Part shown: positions 16,762 through 25,220 of the stretch, piece by piece
Numbering within the stretch: position 1 is the stretch's first letter
Layout: each line of letters starts with the position of its first letter
Source of the DNA: Heliomicrobium undosum
GTDB lineage: Bacteria > Bacillota > Desulfitobacteriia > Heliobacteriales > Heliobacteriaceae
Direction of reading: 5' to 3'
DNA: 64,000 bases
NCBI RefSeq assembly: GCF_009877425.1
Contig: NZ_WXEY01000004.1
Span: 1 to 64,000 of the forward strand
Program-made: the position numbers and the translations under genes
The notes under the pieces: generated by a model
What the model saw: the letters and a program-made list of their open reading frames with translations, nothing else
The model's database searches: none
Told to the model about the DNA's origin: nothing

Positions 16762-17637
16762 ATGGGCCTTTTCCTCGTGATCATCTCCGCCTTGGCCTTC
16801 GGCTCCATGGCGATCTTTGCAGCCATCGCTTACGATTACGGCGCCCAGGTGCCCACGGTGCTGGCTGTTCGCTTCTGTCTGGCGGCGGCCCTGCTCTGGC
16901 TGGTCGTTATCATCCGGAAGGAAACATACCGGGTCGATCCAAAGACCCTGGCCGGGCTCGCCCTGCTGGGCGCTGTCGGCTACGGCACGATGTCTTTTTG
17001 CTTTTTTACGGCGGTGCAGCGGCTGACGCCAGGCCTGGCGGCGCTGCTGCTCTACACCTACCCGGTGATTGTGTATGTGCTCTCTCTGCTGATGGGGCGG
17101 GAGCGAGTCGGTTGGACGAACATGACCGCCTTGTGCGCGACCGCTGCCGGAATGGTCCTCGTCCTCGGCGCCTCCTTGGAAACGGCGGCCTTTGACGGCG
17201 TTGGCGCGGCCTTCGGACTTACCGCCGCTGTCATGTACTCGGTTTACCTGCTTCTCGGCGCCCGCATCGTCCAAGGCGTCTCCCCATTGGTGACGACGGC
17301 CTACATCTGCGCCTTTGCCGCCTTCGTCTTTGTCCTGCGCGGCCTCGTCTCCGGCGACCTCCGCCTCGATATGCCCCTTGAAGCCTACGGCGCCATCCTC
17401 GGCATCGCCGTCATCTGCACGGCTGTGGCCATCCTGGCCTTGATGGCCGGCATCGAGCGGGTCGGACCGGCGCAGGCCTCCATCATCAGTACCGTTGAAC
17501 CGGTCTGGACCGTCTTTTTGTCTTTCCTGATCTTCGGTGAGCGCTTCAACCTGTCTCAGATGGGCGGCGGCGCGCTGATCCTGCTCGGTGTGCTGATCCT
17601 GCAGGCCTTTCCCGCCAAGTCCCTGCAAAAACAATAA
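16762..17637 (+). CDS. EamA-family (DMT superfamily) transporter
   Basis: A 291-residue polytopic membrane protein with two EamA repeats of five helices each. It starts LFLVIISALAFGSMAIFAAIA and ends repeat 2 with STVEPVWTVFLSFLIFGERF, which is the conserved EamA signature. It is in an operon with the preceding EamA gene (GGAGGAATC before ATG 16762), and a terminator follows at 17719. The substrate is unknown. Its neighbour downstream, pdxS, is behind the terminator and so probably separately transcribed. Confidence 0.88.
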   Translation: MGLFLVIISALAFGSMAIFAAIAYDYGAQVPTVLAVRFCLAAALLWLVVIIRKETYRVDPKTLAGLALLGAVGYGTMSFCFFTAVQRLTPGLAALLLYTYPVIVYVLSLLMGRERVGWTNMTALCATAAGMVLVLGASLETAAFDGVGAAFGLTAAVMYSVYLLLGARIVQGVSPLVTTAYICAFAAFVFVLRGLVSGDLRLDMPLEAYGAILGIAVICTAVAILALMAGIERVGPAQASIISTVEPVWTVFLSFLIFGERFNLSQMGGGALILLGVLILQAFPAKSLQKQ

Positions 17638-17718
17638 AATAGGATAAAGTCTATCGGGCTCTGGGGATTTCCCTGCGCCAGTCCTTGTCCGCACCCGATG
17701 GATCATGTAAAATACAGG

Positions 17719-17746
17719 GGTAGTCACTGAGCGACTACCTTTTTTA
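17719..17746 (+). terminator. Rho-independent terminator
   Basis: GGTAGTC (17719-17725) pairs with GACTACC (17733-17739), followed by seven T residues. It ends the EamA pair and precedes pdxS. Confidence 0.85.
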
Positions 17747-17833
17747 CATCGTTTTGGGAAGAATGCATTCGGGGCGACCCCCGGCGCGGGAGGCCAAAAG
17801 GGTGCCCAATTACGCGCAGGAGGGAATTTACGA

Positions 17834-18721
17834 ATGACGACAGAAAAAGGAACCTGGACAGTGAAAAAAGGCCTGGCCGAGATGCTCAAGGGCGGCGTGA
17901 TCATGGATGTCACCACGCCGGAGCAGGCCAAGATCGCCGAGGAAGCCGGCGCTTGCGCCGTCATGGCGCTGGAGCGCGTGCCGGCTGACATCCGCGCCGT
18001 CGGCGGGGTGGCCCGCATGGCCGACCCCACGGTGATCCTGCGGATCATGGACGCTGTCACCATCCCGGTCATGGCCAAAGCCCGCATCGGCCACTTTGTC
18101 GAGGCCCAGGTGCTGGAGTCGCTCGGCATCGACTATATCGATGAGTCGGAAGTGCTGACGCCGGCCGATGACCTGTTTCATATCAACAAAAACGACTTCA
18201 AGGTGCCCTTTGTCTGCGGCGCCCGCAACCTGGGAGAGGCACTGCGGCGCATCGGCGAAGGCGCGGCCATGATCCGGACGAAAGGCGAGCCCGGCACCGG
18301 CAACGTGGTCGAAGCCGTGCGCCATGCCCGCCAGGTCATGAGCGAGATCCGCAAACTGACGACCCTGCCCAAGGAAGAGCGCATGTCCTTCGCCAAGGAG
18401 ATCGGCGCGCCCTACGAACTCGTCTGCCTGGTGGCCGAGACAGGCCGCCTGCCCGTGGTCAACTTCGCCGCCGGCGGCATTGCCACCCCGGCTGACGCCG
18501 CCCTAATGATGCAACTGGGCGTCGACGGCGTCTTCGTCGGCTCGGGCATCTTCAAATCAGGCGACCCTGTCCGCCGGGCCAAGGCCATCGTGGCCGCCAC
18601 GACCCACTACAACGACCCGAAGGTCATCGCCGAGGTGTCCAAAGACCTGGGCGAACCGATGGTGGGCATCGAGATCCCGACCATCCCGGCGGAACAGCGC
18701 ATGCAAGAGCGCGGCTGGTAG
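17834..18721 (+). CDS. pdxS: Pyridoxal 5'-phosphate synthase, synthase subunit PdxS
   Basis: A 295-residue PdxS (SNZ family). It makes PLP from ribose 5-phosphate, glyceraldehyde 3-phosphate and the ammonia supplied by PdxT, and forms a dodecamer. Signatures are [25 protein letters not shown] (split by the start of the barrel), [13 protein letters not shown] with its catalytic lysine, [11 protein letters not shown] and [21 protein letters not shown] precedes ATG 17834. pdxT follows 14 bases later. PLP is needed by the aminotransferase at 20870. Confidence 0.97.
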   Translation: MTTEKGTWTVKKGLAEMLKGGVIMDVTTPEQAKIAEEAGACAVMALERVPADIRAVGGVARMADPTVILRIMDAVTIPVMAKARIGHFVEAQVLESLGIDYIDESEVLTPADDLFHINKNDFKVPFVCGARNLGEALRRIGEGAAMIRTKGEPGTGNVVEAVRHARQVMSEIRKLTTLPKEERMSFAKEIGAPYELVCLVAETGRLPVVNFAAGGIATPADAALMMQLGVDGVFVGSGIFKSGDPVRRAKAIVAATTHYNDPKVIAEVSKDLGEPMVGIEIPTIPAEQRMQERGW

Positions 18722-18735
18722 CCGGGGGCTTTTCC

Positions 18736-19392
18736 ATGACCGAAAAAAAAGCGCTCACCATCGGCGTCCTGGCGATGCAGGGCGCCTTTCGCGAGCATGA
18801 GCAGATGCTGCAATCGCTGGGCTGCAACGTCGTGCAGGTACGCAAGCCCGAGCAACTCGACGAACTGGACGGGCTGATCCTCCCTGGCGGCGAGAGCACC
18901 ACCATCGGCAAGTTGATGGCCGACTTTGGCCTTGACGCGGCAATCCTGGAGCGGGCGGCCCAAGGAATGCCCCTCTGGGGCACCTGCGCCGGACTGATCC
19001 TGCTGGCCCAGCGGATCGAGCGGTCGGAGCAGAAGCGCCTCGGCCTCATGGACATCACCGCCGTGCGCAATGCTTTTGGCCGCCAGGTCGACTCCTTCGA
19101 GATCGCCCTCGACATCGCGGCGCTTAACGGCATCGATGCCCTCGGTGCCCTCGGTGCGGATGAAGCCCTCGGTGATGATAAAGCCCTTGGTGTTGGCGCC
19201 TTTCCCGCCGTTTTCATTCGCGCGCCTTACATCGCCGAAGCGGGGCCGGATGTGCAGATCCTGGCCCGCCATGAAGGCAAAGCGGTGCTGGCCCGTCAAG
19301 GAAACCTCCTGGCTGCGGCCTTCCATCCCGAATTGACGAAGGACGACCGGATGCACCGCTTTTTTCTCAAGATGGTGGCGGAACAGGCGTAA
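18736..19392 (+). CDS. pdxT: Pyridoxal 5'-phosphate synthase, glutaminase subunit PdxT
   Basis: A 218-residue class-I glutamine amidotransferase that releases ammonia from glutamine for PdxS. It has GVLAMQGAFREHE at the start, LPGGESTTIG, the nucleophile cysteine in PLWGTCAGLILLA and the catalytic His-Glu pair in AAFHPELTKD. It is slightly longer than the usual 190-200 residues because of a DALGALGADEALGDDKALG insertion near residues 134-155, built from repeated ALG units. It is in an operon with pdxS. Confidence 0.96.
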   Translation: MTEKKALTIGVLAMQGAFREHEQMLQSLGCNVVQVRKPEQLDELDGLILPGGESTTIGKLMADFGLDAAILERAAQGMPLWGTCAGLILLAQRIERSEQKRLGLMDITAVRNAFGRQVDSFEIALDIAALNGIDALGALGADEALGDDKALGVGAFPAVFIRAPYIAEAGPDVQILARHEGKAVLARQGNLLAAAFHPELTKDDRMHRFFLKMVAEQA

Positions 19393-19405
19393 TCAGGGAA
19401 GCGAT

Positions 19406-19430
19406 GGGCCGGCCATGGAGCGGCCGGCCC
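19406..19430 (+). terminator. GC-rich stem-loop after pdxT
   Basis: GGGCCGGCC (19406-19414) pairs with GGCCGGCCC (19422-19430). There is no T-run, so it is at best a weak terminator or a message-stabilising hairpin 14 bases after the pdxT stop. Confidence 0.45.
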
Positions 19431-19538
19431 TCGCTATCGCTTGAAAAGGCGCTGCCGCGCAGCCATCGTGATTTGTGAGAAGGCAACACCTCACATGCTT
19501 CTTGTTTCCCCAGGTTTCCGTCATCGAAAGGAGAAGCA

Positions 19539-20441
19539 ATGGCTACTGCAATCGCCAACGGTGTTCGCCTGAACTATGAGGTCTTCGGCCCCGAAGGGGC
19601 GCCGGCGTTGCTCTTCACCCACGGGGCCGGCTGGGATCACCGGCAGTGGCTGCCCCAGGTGGAGCCCTTCAGCCGCCACTACCGCGTCATCCTCTGGGAT
19701 GTCCGGTTTCACGGTCGCTCAGGCTGCTGCGACCTTGCCGACCTGGACGATTTCAGCCGCGACCAGGTGGCCCTCTTGGACCACCTCGGCGTCGAGCGGG
19801 CCGTCCTCGTCGGCTGCTCCATGGGGGGGCACATCTCGCTACGGACGGCCATCCTGCATCCCGAGCGGGTGGCGGCCCTCGTCCTCATGGGCACGCCGGT
19901 GACGAGCGCCTACAACTGGCGAAACCGCCTGGCCATCACCCTGCAGGAGGGATCGCTGAAAAAGTTTTTCAGCGAGTTGATCGACATCTCACTGCAGGGC
20001 TTCTCCTTCTTCTTTTACGGACTCACCCTGCGTTTCGCCACCATGGAAAAGATCGCGAGCATGCACGCCAAAGGGCTCAGCCTCTTTCATCCCGAGTTGG
20101 AGGAGTACTTCTACCGCGTGACGGTGCAACACCCCAAGGAGCGCTGGAACCTGATCTGGGAGATCGCCTGCCGCATGGAGACGCTGGCCGACCTCCCCAA
20201 GGTCGCCTGTCCGACGCTGGTCCTCGAAGGCGACGCCGAGTGGATGATGCGTCGCCAGCACCGCTTCATCTGCGAGGCCATCCCCCAGGCCTGCCACCGG
20301 CTGATCTCCGGCGCCGGCCATGCCACCAACCTGGACAATCCCGAAGAGGTCAACGATTGCATCGACGATTTTTTGAAGCAGGCCCTGTTTCGGGATTCCG
20401 CTCAAAACCAGCAGCGGCAGCTTGCGGGCGCCGTCTGCTAG
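19539..20441 (+). CDS. Alpha/beta-hydrolase fold protein
   Basis: A 300-residue cytosolic alpha/beta hydrolase. The oxyanion HGAGWDHRQW region, the nucleophile elbow VGCSMGGH (Ser near residue 97), and the C-terminal catalytic His in SGAGHATNLDNPEEV are present, with the acid probably in LEGDAEWM. Family members hydrolyse esters, lactones or peptides (3-oxoadipate enol-lactonase-like), and the substrate cannot be assigned. GAAAGGAGAAGC precedes ATG 19539. A cap segment of about 100 residues lies between strand 6 and helix E. It stands alone between pdxT and the serine T-box. Confidence 0.85.
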   Translation: MATAIANGVRLNYEVFGPEGAPALLFTHGAGWDHRQWLPQVEPFSRHYRVILWDVRFHGRSGCCDLADLDDFSRDQVALLDHLGVERAVLVGCSMGGHISLRTAILHPERVAALVLMGTPVTSAYNWRNRLAITLQEGSLKKFFSELIDISLQGFSFFFYGLTLRFATMEKIASMHAKGLSLFHPELEEYFYRVTVQHPKERWNLIWEIACRMETLADLPKVACPTLVLEGDAEWMMRRQHRFICEAIPQACHRLISGAGHATNLDNPEEVNDCIDDFLKQALFRDSAQNQQRQLAGAVC

Positions 20442-20507
20442 TCTATCCTTCGCCTGGCTGCCTAGAATTGCCGCAAAGGCTGCGCCGTTTTTTTAACATG
20501 AAATGTC

Positions 20508-20536
20508 TTGTCAATCATCAACGCCTGTGCTACACT
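20508..20536 (+). promoter_or_regulatory. Promoter of the serine T-box operon
   Basis: TTGTCA (20508-20513), a 17-base spacer and TACACT (20531-20536), placed about 20 bases before the first T-box stem. Confidence 0.6.
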
Positions 20537-20554
20537 CCATGGTAACGTCCTTAC

Positions 20555-20796
20555 CTTGGAAGAAGCGATGATGGGGAACAGTAATCGGAGGAACGGTTCA
20601 GAAAGTTGGCGGTCGATGCGAGCCAACCCGAGCGTCCGGTGAATTTCCACCCCTGAGTTGGCGGCGATGAGCCGGCCCGGTCATGTCCGTTACGCATGTC
20701 GAGCGGGCCTTTCCTGACGGAAAGGTCAAGCAGGGTGGCAACACGGGTCACAGCCTCTCGTCCCTGACACAATAGTCATGGATCGAGGGGTTTTTA
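20555..20796 (+). promoter_or_regulatory. T-box leader, probably serine-specific
   Basis: The T-box core AGCAGGGTGGCAACACGGG (20729-20747) is followed by CTCTCGTCCCTG and a terminator, in which CCTCTCG (about 20754-20760) pairs with CGAGGGG (20784-20790) before a T5 run at 20791-20795. The upstream part carries the Stem I AGTA motif (about 20580). A UCC triplet at 20646-20648 after GAATT and before A lies where the specifier codon is expected; UCC reads as serine. Uncharged tRNA-Ser would stabilise the antiterminator and turn on the aminotransferase-serA genes, and perhaps serS. Confidence 0.88.
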
Positions 20797-20869
20797 TATT
20801 TCTGCCCTTTTTGTATACATGATCACGGCGCCGCAAACGGCGCAAGGTACCAAAGGAGGAGCGCTTTTT

Positions 20870-22033
20870 ATGTATGAAAAAGAATATCTGATGCTTCCCG
20901 GACCGACGCCCGTCCCGCCCCGGGTCCTGCGGGCCCTGTCGGAACCGCTAATCAACCACCGGGGGCCGAGCTTCAAAACCCTCATCGAAGAGGTCACCGA
21001 AGGCGTCAAGTACGTCTACCAGACGAAAAACGACGTCCTCATCCTGCCCTCCTCCGGGACGGGCGGCATGGAGGCGGCCATCGTCAACTTCCTGTCCGCT
21101 GGCGACAAGGTCCTCGCCCTTTCCATCGGCGCCTTCGGTGATCGCTTCGCCACTATCGCCCAGACCTACGGTTGCATCGTCGACAAGGTGGACTTCGAAT
21201 GGGGCACCGCCGTCGACCTGAACGTCGTCAAGGCGAAACTGGCCGCCGATGTGAATAAGGAATACAAGGCCATCCTGGTCACCCACAACGAAACAGCGAC
21301 CGGCGTCTGCAACGACCTCAAAGGCCTCAGTGAGATCCGCGGCGACCACCCGGCCCTGATCCTTGTCGACTCCGTCTCCGGCCTCGGTGTCATGGAAGTG
21401 AAGACCGACGAGTGGGGCCTGGACGTTATCGTCACGGCCGCCCAGAAAGGCTTCATGATCCCGCCGGGCGTCGCCTTCGTCTCCGTCAGCCCCCGCGCCT
21501 GGGCGGCCTACGAGAAATCGACAGCCCCCAAGTTCTACTGGGACCTCGGCTCCGCCAAGAAGTTCCTCGAAAAAGGCCAGACCCCGGTCACCCCGGCCAT
21601 CCCCCAACTGACAGGCCTCCGAGAAGCCCTCAAGCTCTTCCGGGAAAAAGGCATGGACTACATCTTCGCCAAGCAGCTCTACCTGCGGGACATCACCCGC
21701 GCCGGCGCGAAAGCCCTCGGGCTCAAGATGCTGGCTGATGACGCCGTCGCCTCCGCCGCCGTCACCGCCGTCTGGGCGCCCGAAGGCATCGAGGCCAAGG
21801 CCATCAACAAGAAGATGCGCGAAGAGTACAACGTGGTCCTCGCCGGCGGCCAGAAGAAGCTGGAGAACAAGATCTTCCGCATCGGCCACCTCGGGTACGT
21901 GCAGCACCTCGACATCCTGGCCACCATCGGCGCCCTCGAAATGACCCTCAAAGAACTCGGCTACCCCGTCGAACTGGGCGCCGGCGTCAAAGCAGCACAA
22001 GAAGTCATCATGTCAAGAAAGGGGCTACTCTAA
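20870..22033 (+). CDS. Class V aminotransferase (serine/alanine-glyoxylate type), probable phosphoserine route enzyme
   Basis: A 387-residue PLP-dependent class V aminotransferase. The N-terminus has LMLPGPTPVPPRV, the PLP lysine is in VTAAQKGFMIPPG, and LVDSVSGLG provides the Asp that contacts the pyridine. Its closest named relatives are serine-pyruvate/alanine-glyoxylate aminotransferases. Its place under a serine T-box and four bases ahead of serA suggests that it makes phosphoserine or serine in vivo, replacing SerC, which is inference. ATG 20870 with AAAGGAGGA at 20852-20860 is chosen over an upstream in-frame ATG at 20819 that lies just after the leader terminator. Confidence 0.9.
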   Translation: MYEKEYLMLPGPTPVPPRVLRALSEPLINHRGPSFKTLIEEVTEGVKYVYQTKNDVLILPSSGTGGMEAAIVNFLSAGDKVLALSIGAFGDRFATIAQTYGCIVDKVDFEWGTAVDLNVVKAKLAADVNKEYKAILVTHNETATGVCNDLKGLSEIRGDHPALILVDSVSGLGVMEVKTDEWGLDVIVTAAQKGFMIPPGVAFVSVSPRAWAAYEKSTAPKFYWDLGSAKKFLEKGQTPVTPAIPQLTGLREALKLFREKGMDYIFAKQLYLRDITRAGAKALGLKMLADDAVASAAVTAVWAPEGIEAKAINKKMREEYNVVLAGGQKKLENKIFRIGHLGYVQHLDILATIGALEMTLKELGYPVELGAGVKAAQEVIMSRKGLL

Positions 22034-22036
22034 ACC

Positions 22037-23617
22037 ATGCGCGTGCTTGTATGTGACCCGATTTCGCAAAAAGGGATTGACGTCCTCACCTCGGCCGGCG
22101 ATGTCGCCGTCGACGTGAAACTGAAACTGACGGAAGATCAGATCGTGGAGATCATCGCCGAATACGACGCTGTCGTCGTCCGTTCGGAAACGAAAATCAC
22201 CAAGCGGATTATCGAAGCGGCAGACCGGTTGAAAGCCATCGGCCGGGCCGGCGTCGGCGTCGATAACATCGACGTGGAAGCGGCCACCCGGAAGGGCGTC
22301 GTCGTCGTCAACGCCCCCGAAGGCAACACCATCGCCGCCGCCGAACTGACGGTGGCCCTCATCCTCGCCATCGCCCGGAACGTCGGTTCCGCCAACCTGT
22401 CCTTGAAGGGCGGCAAATGGGACCGCAGCAAGTATACCGGCATTGAATTAAAAGGCAAAACACTGGGCATCCTGGGACTGGGCAAAATTGGATCGGAAGT
22501 GGCCAAGCGCGCCCGCGCCTTCGACATGACCGTCATCGCCTACGACCCCTACGCCTCCGTGGAAAAGGCGAAGAGCCTCGGCGTCACCGTCACCGACCTG
22601 GAGACGGTCTTCCGCCAGTCTGACTTCATCACCGTCCACATGCCCAAGACGAAAGACACCTACCGCATGATCAGCACCGACCAGTTCGCCATCATGAAAG
22701 ACGGCGTCCGCATCGTCAATTGCGCCCGCGGCGGCATCATCGACGAGCAAGCCCTCTGCGAAGCCATCCAGTCGGGCAAGGTGGCCGCCGCCGGCCTCGA
22801 CGTCTTTGAAAAAGAGCCCTGCACCGACAGCCCCCTCTTTGCCCTCGACCAGGTCACCGCCACGCCCCACCTGGGCGCCTCCACCAAGGAAGCCCAAGTC
22901 AACGTGGCCATCGACGTGGCCTACGACATCCTGCGGGTGCTCCGCGGCGAAGCCGTCAGCGCCGCCGTCAACATCCCCGCCGTCAAGCAAGAGATGATGG
23001 CCATCTTCGAACCCTACCTCAACCTGGTGGAGAAGATGGGCGGCTACCTCGGCCAGACCATCGGCAACCGCATCGAGAAGGTGGCCATCACCTTCAAGGG
23101 CGATGTGGCCAAATACGATGTCACCCCCTTGACGACAACGCTGCTCAAAGGCCTGCTCAAGCACGCCCTTGAAGAGTCCGTCAACTACGTCAACGCCCCC
23201 CATGTGGCCAAAGCGCGCGGCATCCAGGTCATCGAAGCGAAGACGCCTGACGTGCAGGACTACGCCGTCCAGATCTGCGTCGTCGTCGAGACCGACCAGG
23301 GCAAGCGCCAGGTCACCGGCACGCTGCTCCGCAACAAGCCCCGCTTCGTGAGCATCGACGGATATGACATGGATATGGCTCCCGAAGGCCACATGCTCGT
23401 CGTCCCTCATACGGACAAACCGCGGATCATCGGCCAACTGGGCACCATCATCGGCGAACATAACGTCAACATCGCCGGCATGCACCTGGGCCGCAAAGAC
23501 TTCGGCGGCAACGCCGTCGCCATCCTCACCATCGACGGCCCCGTGCCCGCCGTGGTCCTGACCGACCTGGCCAAGATCGACGGCGTGGCCGACGTGAAAT
23601 ACGTCAACCTCGGCTAA
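22037..23617 (+). CDS. serA: D-3-phosphoglycerate dehydrogenase SerA
   Basis: A 526-residue long-form SerA, first enzyme of serine synthesis. Domains are the catalytic/substrate domain (residues 1-100 and 285-310), NAD-binding Rossmann domain with GILGLGKIGSEVAKRA (about 145-160), the catalytic NCARGGIIDE arginine and HLGASTKEAQ histidine, an intervening ASB domain (about 320-450) and a C-terminal ACT domain (about 453-526) for serine feedback, with DKPRIIGQLGTIIGEHNVNI. It lies three bases after the aminotransferase gene and in the same T-box-controlled transcript. Confidence 0.97.
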   Translation: MRVLVCDPISQKGIDVLTSAGDVAVDVKLKLTEDQIVEIIAEYDAVVVRSETKITKRIIEAADRLKAIGRAGVGVDNIDVEAATRKGVVVVNAPEGNTIAAAELTVALILAIARNVGSANLSLKGGKWDRSKYTGIELKGKTLGILGLGKIGSEVAKRARAFDMTVIAYDPYASVEKAKSLGVTVTDLETVFRQSDFITVHMPKTKDTYRMISTDQFAIMKDGVRIVNCARGGIIDEQALCEAIQSGKVAAAGLDVFEKEPCTDSPLFALDQVTATPHLGASTKEAQVNVAIDVAYDILRVLRGEAVSAAVNIPAVKQEMMAIFEPYLNLVEKMGGYLGQTIGNRIEKVAITFKGDVAKYDVTPLTTTLLKGLLKHALEESVNYVNAPHVAKARGIQVIEAKTPDVQDYAVQICVVVETDQGKRQVTGTLLRNKPRFVSIDGYDMDMAPEGHMLVVPHTDKPRIIGQLGTIIGEHNVNIAGMHLGRKDFGGNAVAILTIDGPVPAVVLTDLAKIDGVADVKYVNLG

Positions 23618-23673
23618 AAAACCTCGCACTTGGCCCCGGTAACCGTACGGCCTGCGGCATGAGAAGCAACTGC

Positions 23674-25011
<1,338 letters not shown>

Positions 25012-25030
25012 GTCGAAAACACCTTCTTTG

Positions 25031-25065
25031 AAAGAGTCTCCTCTCCTGGGAGACTCTTTCTTTTT
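25031..25065 (+). terminator. Rho-independent terminator after serS
   Basis: AAAGAGTCTCC (25031-25041) pairs with GGGAGACTCTTT (25048-25059), followed by CTTTTT. Confidence 0.9.
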
Positions 25066-25220
25066 GCTTACAGCAGGATTTGAACATTTTGCGCCGAAAA
25101 AATATTATTTATATGCATGTTCAAATACATGTTTTTGGCAGTCCATTATATAGGAAGAAACCCTTTTAATAGACGGGCCTTGGCGACTCTTTTCGGTTGC
25201 TGAAACGGAGGGGGCTTATA

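Noticed and set aside
16378-18129. 583-codon minus-strand frame opposite the EamA and pdxS genes
   Set aside because: Overlaps three well-supported plus-strand genes; composition is typical of a shadow frame.
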